A stretch of 19,749 nt of DNA from JBCDCP01 sp039181495. Its GTDB lineage: Bacteria > Pseudomonadota > Alphaproteobacteria > Rhizobiales > Tepidamorphaceae. Positions within the stretch are counted from its first letter, which is position 1. Each line of letters opens with the position of its first letter. A program made the position numbers and the translations under genes. Below, in pieces: positions 15,287 through 19,749 of this stretch. The stretch is from assembly GCA_039181495.1 (NCBI GenBank), contig JBCDCP010000055.1, forward strand, positions 1 through 19,749, written 5' to 3'. The notes below the pieces were generated by a model. That model was not told the DNA's origin. It did not search any database and worked only from the letters and a program-made list of their open reading frames with translations.

Positions 15287-15304
15287 GTAGTAGCGCGCTA
15301 CTAC
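15287..15304. promoter_or_regulatory. 18-bp perfect palindrome GTAGTAGCGCGCTACTAC
   Basis: The sequence equals its own reverse complement over 18 bases with no spacer. It lies 58 to 75 bases upstream of the VOC start and 24 bases beyond the stop codon of the RHH gene. No U-tract follows on either strand, so a protein-binding site (operator) is more likely than an intrinsic terminator, though a Rho-type or hairpin role after the RHH gene cannot be excluded. Confidence 0.5.
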
Positions 15305-15327
15305 ACTTCGAGGCGCAGCCATGTTGC

Positions 15328-15618
15328 CTATTCGGCGGCAACTGTCGTTGGCACCTCGTTCTGCCGCTGCTGGAAAACCAGGCAGGCACATCGCAGATGA
15401 GAGGTGAAATTCTGCACCTCACCGCGCAGCTCGATGACCTCGGCATGCAGTGTCGACAGGAACGCCGGGGTCGACATCCCGTCATTGGCCGCGATGTCGT
15501 CGATGATGGCCCAGAAGTACCGTTCGAGGCGAATGCTGGTGCTCTGACCATTCAGCCTTACGCGTCGGGTGATGGGTTCGTAGTCGCGCGGATTCATCCC
15601 CGCAAAGATCTGACACAT
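15328..15618 (-). CDS. Ribbon-helix-helix domain protein (RHH_4 type)
   Basis: This 96-residue protein begins MCQIFAGMNPRDYEPITRRVRLNGQSTSIRLERYFWAIID in pieces that match the RHH_4 family of alphaproteobacteria: a short MCxIFAG lead, then the RVRLNGQSTSIRLE beta strand and a helix-loop-helix through FLSTLHAEVIELRG. RHH proteins are usually dimeric DNA-binding regulators using the ribbon strand. The start at 15618 is chosen over the ATG at 15645 because GGGAGG lies eight bases upstream and the family begins MC. It is co-directional with, and 98 bases upstream of, the VOC operon; both inverted repeats lie in that gap. Control of that operon is only an inference. Confidence 0.88.
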   Translation of the reverse strand: MCQIFAGMNPRDYEPITRRVRLNGQSTSIRLERYFWAIIDDIAANDGMSTPAFLSTLHAEVIELRGEVQNFTSHLRCACLVFQQRQNEVPTTVAAE

Positions 15619-15986
15619 GGCGATTTCCTCCCAATCAAACGCCATTGCATCCCGGTCGTTTGATGCGCCGCAAGCTCTTCTCCGGATGGTTCAATCCATC
15701 TCATTTGGCCGGCTCACCTGAATTTTCTATCACTTGGGGCTGGCGGGCAAGCCCATCCGAACGATGATCGATATCCGTACCAAATCTGCCGAAGGCAGAA
15801 ATCTCAGTCCGAGCGGAAATGGGGCGAGCATCTGTTCGGTCTCTTTGAGAAACTGATTGCTAGGATTGAAGCGGAATCGAGGAAGACGTCAGTTCAGGAG
15901 AAGCCTGTATTTGACGCTATCGGCGAACCGCTTTAGCCCTGTGCTGCGAGACAATTCGGACGTTTGGACGGTTCGGCGAGGCAGCA
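15619..15986. other. 368-base stretch without a convincing gene
   Basis: This region separates the divergent RHH and RNase D genes and must hold both promoters. A plus-strand frame is open from about 15665 to a TAG near 15935 but lacks any ATG or GTG with a ribosome binding site; its second half reads like a helical peptide (HLFGLFEKLIARIEAESRK). It could be a decayed gene or chance. Small dyads GATGG-N6-CCATC (15685-15700) and GGGC-AA-GCCC (15745-15754) are present. No recognised RNA or promoter consensus stands out. Confidence 0.4.
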
Positions 15987-16601
15987 ATGACGATCCATCT
16001 GCACAAGGGCGATCTACCGACCAAGGTGAAGCTGGGGTCGGTTGTCGCCATTGATACCGAAACGCTCGGTCTGAGCCTGGTGCGAGACGCGCTGTGTCTG
16101 GTTCAATTGTCGTCAGGCGATGGCAATGCCCATCTCGTTCAGCTCGACCGCAAGAGCTATGACGCCCCCAACCTCAAGGCGTTATTGGCCGACAAGGAGG
16201 TCCTCAAGATCTTCCACTTCGCGCGGTTCGATCTTGCCATGCTGCAACGCTCGCTCGGCGTGATTACATCGCCGGTGTTTTGCACCAAGATCGCCTCCCG
16301 TCTGACCCGCACCTATACCGACCGGCACGGACTGAAAGACCTCTGCAAGGAACTACTCGACGTCGATATGTCCAAGCAGCAACAGTCTTCCGACTGGGGC
16401 GCCACCGAACTGACCGACGCGCAGCAGGCTTACGCCGCGTCGGACGTTCTGTATCTGCACCAGTTGATGGAAGTGCTGGAAAAAAGGCTAGAGCGGGAAG
16501 GCCGGACGCAGCTCGCGAAATCCTGTTTTGCGTTTCTGCCGACCCGCGCCATCCTCGACCTGGCAGGCTGGCAGGACGAGGACCTGTTTGCGCATAGCTG
16601 A
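15987..16601 (+). CDS. rnd: Compact ribonuclease D (DEDDy 3'-5' exonuclease)
   Basis: This 204-residue exonuclease domain has all DEDDy residues: Asp23 and Glu25 in AIDTETLGL, Asp82 in FHFARFDLAML, and Tyr149 with Asp153 in YAASDVLYL. It lacks the HRDC domains of E. coli RNase D, which is normal for the short alphaproteobacterial form found before lptC. The role is 3' trimming of tRNA and other small RNA precursors in the cytoplasm. A GAGG Shine-Dalgarno five bases before the ATG supports the start. The gene is followed by 418 bases without a clear gene before the chosen lptC start, so it may or may not share a transcript with the lpt genes. Confidence 0.94.
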   Translation: MTIHLHKGDLPTKVKLGSVVAIDTETLGLSLVRDALCLVQLSSGDGNAHLVQLDRKSYDAPNLKALLADKEVLKIFHFARFDLAMLQRSLGVITSPVFCTKIASRLTRTYTDRHGLKDLCKELLDVDMSKQQQSSDWGATELTDAQQAYAASDVLYLHQLMEVLEKRLEREGRTQLAKSCFAFLPTRAILDLAGWQDEDLFAHS

Positions 16602-17019
16602 GTGGGCGCTGCTGCCGGCAAACGACTGCATGCCGTCGCCTCGCCTTTTTTGCGTGAGACCGGTAAACTGCCAGGCGTAAGACCGTAATTGGACAAGCGT
16701 TCCTTAGGCTTGTTGCCGGGCGCTCGAGACAGCGTCGCAAAAGAATGCTGGGATTATCCAAAGAGCCTATTCGATGAGCTGGTTCGACGGCATGATCGAC
16801 CGAATTGGCCCGTTTTCACTCGGGCGCGGGACCGCTGCACCCAGTGGCCGGGGGTGGCGTGCGCGCGAGTTTGCGCTTTTGCGCCGCCGTCAGGGCAAAC
16901 GGCCGCTGCCGCGCGGTGCACTCGATGAGCCTGACGGTGGAGCGTCATTCGCATCCGACGGTAATGCCAGAAACGGCCGGACTGGCGCCGCAGTCTCAAC
17001 GGTGTTGCCTGCAGCGGGG
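16602..17019 (+). other. 418-base region between rnd and the chosen lptC start
   Basis: Just after rnd there is a weak stem (CGAC-N8-GTCG around 16624-16639) followed seven bases later by six T residues (16646-16651), a possible terminator. Then come two near-identical direct repeats, GCGTGAGACCG (16652-16662) and GCGTAAGACCG (16675-16685), 23 bases apart, and an inverted repeat ACAAGC-N9-GCTTGT (16693-16713). From the ATG at 16774 the lptC frame is already open for 82 codons, rich in Arg, Gly and Ala, so this part might be translated as an lptC extension or be leader RNA. Confidence 0.4.
16652..16685 (+). repeat. Imperfect direct repeat upstream of lptC
   Basis: GCGTGAGACCG (16652-16662) recurs as GCGTAAGACCG (16675-16685) with 10 of 11 bases identical and a 23-base period, near two helical turns. 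The spacing suits side-by-side binding of a response-regulator-like dimer, but no known consensus is matched. Confidence 0.4.
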
Positions 17020-17733
17020 ATGCCCAGCCGGCTCGGACCAGCCCGGGCCTTGCCCAGCGACCCGCAACGGGCGCGGATCTTCAGACGGGCCAAACGACAC
17101 TCGTCGATGGTGCGCGCGCTGCGCTTTGGTCTTCCGGCTGTGGCGGTGGTTCTTCTCGCCGTATTGCCGCTTTCTGCGGTCAATCCGACGATCCCGGGTA
17201 TTGCTGGTCTCAGCCTCGATGGCATTGGTTTCTCCGGCACCACCATCGTTATGGAGAATCCCCGTTTGAATGGTTATGAGAAGGGGCGTGGTGGCTATAG
17301 GTTCGAAGCTGAGCGTGCAGAACAGAGCGTTGCTGAATCCAACAAGGTTACTCTTGTCGGCCTGGAGGGCCGCATCACGCAGGATGATGGTCGCTGGGCG
17401 AGCATCCGTGCACGTCATGGCGTCATCGACACTGAGGCGGAAACGATGCAGCTGGATCGCGATATCATCGTGCGTGCAGACGGTGGCTATCGTGCCCTGC
17501 TGCAGTCAGCGGCGGTCGATCTCAAGGATGGCAATGTGCTTAGCAATCAACCAGTACAGGTGGACATGCTGAATGGATCGGTCAAATCGCAGTCGCTAGA
17601 GCTGATCGAACGGGGCCGCTACATCCGGTTCGAAGGCGATGTCGAAATGACGATCTATCTGGGATCAGTTAGCGCGCCCGGTGACGAACAGCAGCCAGTT
17701 GCTCCTTCAGCAGTGGAGAGCGCAGCACAATGA
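17020..17733 (+). CDS. lptC: LPS export ABC transporter periplasmic protein LptC
   Basis: LptC is a bitopic inner-membrane protein that passes lipopolysaccharide from LptBFG to LptA. The 237-residue product has a basic lead ending RRAKRHSSMVRALR, a membrane anchor (about 33-55), then a beta-rich periplasmic domain with the pattern TIVMENPRLNGYEKGRGGYRFEAERAEQ, matching alphaproteobacterial LptC. The RRAKRHS lead before the anchor is typical of the group and argues against starting at the internal ATG that begins MVRALR. The start is uncertain: ATG 17020 (weak Shine-Dalgarno), GTG 17002 or ATG 16774 are all in frame; 17020 gives the usual length. The stop overlaps the lptA start as ATGA, so the two are coupled. 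Confidence 0.85.
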   Translation: MPSRLGPARALPSDPQRARIFRRAKRHSSMVRALRFGLPAVAVVLLAVLPLSAVNPTIPGIAGLSLDGIGFSGTTIVMENPRLNGYEKGRGGYRFEAERAEQSVAESNKVTLVGLEGRITQDDGRWASIRARHGVIDTEAETMQLDRDIIVRADGGYRALLQSAAVDLKDGNVLSNQPVQVDMLNGSVKSQSLELIERGRYIRFEGDVEMTIYLGSVSAPGDEQQPVAPSAVESAAQ

Positions 17734-18287
17734 AAAGCCACAGCATTAGATGTGCCTGTGTAAGTGCGCTCGCCGGACTGGCATTGTTGATGATGCCCGC
17801 CGCGGAGCTTAAGGCACAGTCCACAGTGACCGACCTGCAAGGTCTAGCAGTTTCCTCGGACCTGCCAGTGTCGATTGATGCCGATAGGCTGGAGGTCTTC
17901 GATGACCAGCAGATGGCCTTGTTCAGCGGCAACGTCAAACTGCGCCAGGGCGAAGTCTCGCTGCAAACCTCAACGCTTGAGGTCCACTACTCGGGTGGAG
18001 CGCGCGAGCAGCAGGGTTCGATCACCAGGCTTGAGGCCAAAGGCAAGGTCCTGGTGCAGTCCGAAGACCAGACCGCAACAGGCGACCGGGCCGTATTCGA
18101 CGTGGCGACGCGTACCATCCGCGTGCTTGGGAGTGTTGTGCTGTCACAGGGCCAGAATGTCATCCGCGGCAACGAGCTGGTTGTCGATCTGGAAAGTGGG
18201 CGGTCTAGGCTGGTGGCCAACAGATCCGGTCAAGGTCAGCGCGTGCAGGGCGTTTTCATGCCCAATTCGGTCCGCAACAGTCAGTAA
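17730..18287 (+). CDS. lptA: LPS transport periplasmic protein LptA
   Basis: LptA bridges the periplasm, oligomerising with LptC and LptD to conduct LPS. The 185-residue protein has a Sec signal peptide (about 1-29, ending near LKAQ) and an OstA-like beta-jellyroll domain. Visible hallmarks are LPVSIDADRLEVFDDQQMALFSGNVKLRQGEVSLQTSTLEV and repeating strands such as ATGDRAVFDVATRTIRVLG and VIRGNELVVDLESGRSRLV. Size and motif order match the family. The ATG lies inside the end of lptC (ATGA overlap). The lptB gene follows after 150 bases, a wider gap than expected in a tight operon. Confidence 0.94.
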   Translation: MKSHSIRCACVSALAGLALLMMPAAELKAQSTVTDLQGLAVSSDLPVSIDADRLEVFDDQQMALFSGNVKLRQGEVSLQTSTLEVHYSGGAREQQGSITRLEAKGKVLVQSEDQTATGDRAVFDVATRTIRVLGSVVLSQGQNVIRGNELVVDLESGRSRLVANRSGQGQRVQGVFMPNSVRNSQ

Positions 18288-18361
18288 ACACCCTCTCCCC
18301 GTGTGGTTGGTTGCGACGTGGGACCGCTGAGTTCGACGCCCGACGCAAATCAGGTTAAACC

Positions 18362-18367
18362 TATAAT
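18362..18367 (+). promoter_or_regulatory. Perfect TATAAT -10 element in the lptA-lptB gap
   Basis: TATAAT at 18362-18367 overlaps the end of an 11-base palindrome AGGTTAAACCT (18352-18362). No good -35 lies 16-18 bases upstream, so if it works it would need an activator. It would let lptB-rpoN be transcribed separately from lptC-lptA, with a start about 60-65 bases before the lptB GTG. Confidence 0.35.
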
Positions 18368-18437
18368 CATGCCCGGCATGCAAGACTGGGGCCGTTTTTT
18401 GATGGATGACATCCAGACAGTCGATTCAGGAGCGTGA

Positions 18438-19580
18438 GTGAGTCCATCGATCGGGGATCGTATCGCCAATCTAACAGCGCGCCTGCCCAGTTTCGGCGGG
18501 CGCGGCAAACGGCGTGCGGGTCCCTCTCCCAGCGGTAAGACGCTGAACGGGCATCACCTGAGCAACGCAAACGGACAATATGCTACGTCCTCGCGTCAGG
18601 TGCCCCTAGGTCTGAGGCTCGATCCACCGCAGCAGATCCCTGCTCACCCGGCGAACGCCCAACAGCCGCCATCCTTTGAGGATGCGGCAGCGATTGCGAC
18701 CGCACAGCCGCAACGAGCGTATGGGGCAGGAAAGCCACCGTACGCCGCTCAACAGCCAGCCCAGGCCGTTGCTCAACCACAGCCGGTAGCACAACCACAA
18801 GATCCTGCGCCTCAGCAGCTGCCGGCACCGTCGGCTGGTGCGCTGGCACTGGCTGACAATGAATGGCTGGCCGCCCATGGCCTCGAGAAGTCGTTTGGCC
18901 GGCGCAGGGTTGTAAAGGGTGTATCGCTCGGCGTCAGGCGCGGCGAAGTGGTCGGTCTTCTCGGACCGAACGGTGCAGGAAAGACAACCACCTTCTACAT
19001 GATCACAGGCCTGATCGCGGCCGACGGTGGCGCGATAGAGATCGACGGCTACGATGTTACCCATCTTCCCATGTACAGGCGTGCGCGACTCGGCGTGGGA
19101 TATCTGCCGCAGGAACCATCGATTTTTCGCGGCATGACCGTCGAGCAGAACATCATGGCGGTGCTCGAACTGGTTGAGCCGGACCGCAAGCGTCGGCGCA
19201 ACCGGCTCGATAAGCTGCTCGAGGAGTTCAACATCTCCCGATTGCGCAAATCTCCGTCAATCGCACTTTCGGGAGGTGAGCGGCGAAGAGTCGAGATCGC
19301 CAGGGCTCTGGCATCAAATCCAGTCTTCATGCTGCTCGACGAACCCTTCGCAGGTATCGATCCGATCGCCGTAAACGACATTCGGGCGCTGGTCCGGCAT
19401 CTTACAAGCCGCGGTATCGGCGTACTGATCACCGACCACAATGTCCGCGAAACACTGGGTCTGATCGACCGGGCCTACATCATCCATGATGGTCAGGTCT
19501 TGATGGAGGGGCCACCTCAGGCCGTCGTGGCCAATGAACAGGTGCGCCGGTTCTACCTCGGTGAGGATTTCAAACTGTGA
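18438..19580 (+). CDS. lptB: LPS export ABC transporter ATP-binding protein LptB with long N-terminal extension
   Basis: LptB is the cytoplasmic ATPase driving LPS extraction by LptFG. Residues 140-380 form a complete ABC ATPase: Walker A GPNGAGKT (176-183), Q-loop Gln225, signature LSGGE (277-281), Walker B FMLLDE (297-302), H-loop His334 and the typical RRFYLGEDFKL end. LptB is normally about 240 residues; here the first 140 residues are an extra low-complexity tail, basic at first, then Gln/Pro/Ala-rich (QPQPVAQPQDPAPQQLPAP). The GTG at 18438 has AGGAG five bases upstream, so the extension is likely translated; no comparable ribosome binding site is seen near residue 140. The stop overlaps the rpoN start as GTGA. 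Confidence 0.95.
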   Translation: MSPSIGDRIANLTARLPSFGGRGKRRAGPSPSGKTLNGHHLSNANGQYATSSRQVPLGLRLDPPQQIPAHPANAQQPPSFEDAAAIATAQPQRAYGAGKPPYAAQQPAQAVAQPQPVAQPQDPAPQQLPAPSAGALALADNEWLAAHGLEKSFGRRRVVKGVSLGVRRGEVVGLLGPNGAGKTTTFYMITGLIAADGGAIEIDGYDVTHLPMYRRARLGVGYLPQEPSIFRGMTVEQNIMAVLELVEPDRKRRRNRLDKLLEEFNISRLRKSPSIALSGGERRRVEIARALASNPVFMLLDEPFAGIDPIAVNDIRALVRHLTSRGIGVLITDHNVRETLGLIDRAYIIHDGQVLMEGPPQAVVANEQVRRFYLGEDFKL

Positions 19581-19749
19581 GCGGACCGGGGTTCTCAGGC
19601 GGCGTTGGCCCTCGTCTTGAACTGCGCCAGAGTCAATCTCTGGTTATGACGCCGCAGCTGATGCAGGCGATCAAGCTGCTGCAGCTGTCCAACATGGATC
19701 TTCTCGCCTACGTCGAGGCGGAACTGGAAAAGAACCCGCTGCTGGATCG
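19577..19749 (+). CDS. rpoN: RNA polymerase sigma-54 factor RpoN, N-terminus only
   Basis: The visible 57 codons start at GTG 19577, overlapping the lptB stop by four bases. They contain the sigma-54 region I signature: PRLELRQSQSLVMTPQLMQAIKLLQLSNMDL followed in frame by AELEKNPLL, shown here in fragments. This glutamine- and leucine-rich segment contacts enhancer-binding activators and the -12 promoter element. The rest lies beyond the window. The lptA-lptB-rpoN order is the common proteobacterial one. Confidence 0.95.
   Translation, partial: MSGPGFSGGVGPRLELRQSQSLVMTPQLMQAIKLLQLSNMDLLAYVEAELEKNPLLD

Noticed and set aside
15345..15365. TGGCAC resembling a sigma-54 -24 element
   Set aside because: The distance to the next GC is one base too long and it lies inside the RHH coding region on the wrong strand for any gene start.
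15857..16054. 65-codon plus-strand frame running into rnd
   Set aside because: No ribosome binding site, Arg-rich and overlapping the start of RNase D out of frame.
16805..17269. 154-codon plus-strand frame upstream of and into lptC
   Set aside because: Cys/Arg/Ser-rich product with no domain; it overlaps the conserved LptC anchor in another frame.

Overview
The window looks like a chromosomal segment of a GC-rich alphaproteobacterium, probably a member of the Hyphomicrobiales (Rhizobiales) or a close relative. This rests on the gene content: an NDUFA9-type complex I protein gene convergent with uppP, the run GST-queG-SDR, a compact RNase D followed by lptC-lptA-lptB-rpoN, an RHH_4-type ribbon-helix-helix protein, and a possible CtrA-like site. 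No transposase, integrase, phage gene or CRISPR array is visible.

Layout. 1-1135 (-): the N-terminal 378 codons of a UDP-glucose 6-dehydrogenase, cut by the window edge. 1401-2795 (+): an unrecognised protein with a coiled coil, one membrane segment and a beta-rich C-terminal domain. 2889-4145 (+): RmuC. 4164-6943 (-): a co-directional set of glutathione S-transferase, QueG epoxyqueuosine reductase and an SDR-type NAD(P)-binding protein. 7168-7974 (+): UppP, transcribed divergently from the GST. 7981-8964 (-): NDUFA9-like SDR, convergent with uppP. 9158-9244 (+): tRNA-Leu(CAG) with a recognisable promoter. 9502-12292 (+): an HAE3/MMPL-type RND transporter overlapping a gene for a small secreted GxW protein. 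12389-15618 (-): a GMC flavoprotein, its Tat-exported small subunit, a muconolactone-isomerase-fold protein, a glyoxalase-I-like VOC protein, and upstream an RHH protein. 15987-19749 (+): RNase D, LptC, LptA, LptB with a long N-terminal extension, and the start of RpoN.

How the genes work together. UDP-glucuronate synthesis, UppP and Lpt proteins all serve envelope polysaccharide or LPS biogenesis, but they sit in separate transcription units. QueG completes queuosine synthesis for tRNA. The least explained part is 12.4-15.6 kb. There a gluconate-dehydrogenase-like flavoprotein, without the usual cysteine cluster and without a cytochrome gene beside it, is tightly linked to a muconolactone-isomerase-fold protein and a glyoxalase. 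Two perfect inverted repeats lie just upstream of this set, downstream of the RHH gene. It is my best candidate for an undescribed metabolic unit. The RND transporter/secreted protein pair (9.5-12.3 kb) and the coiled-coil/membrane/beta protein beside rmuC are the next most interesting.

All family calls come from reading motifs by eye. No database search was run.
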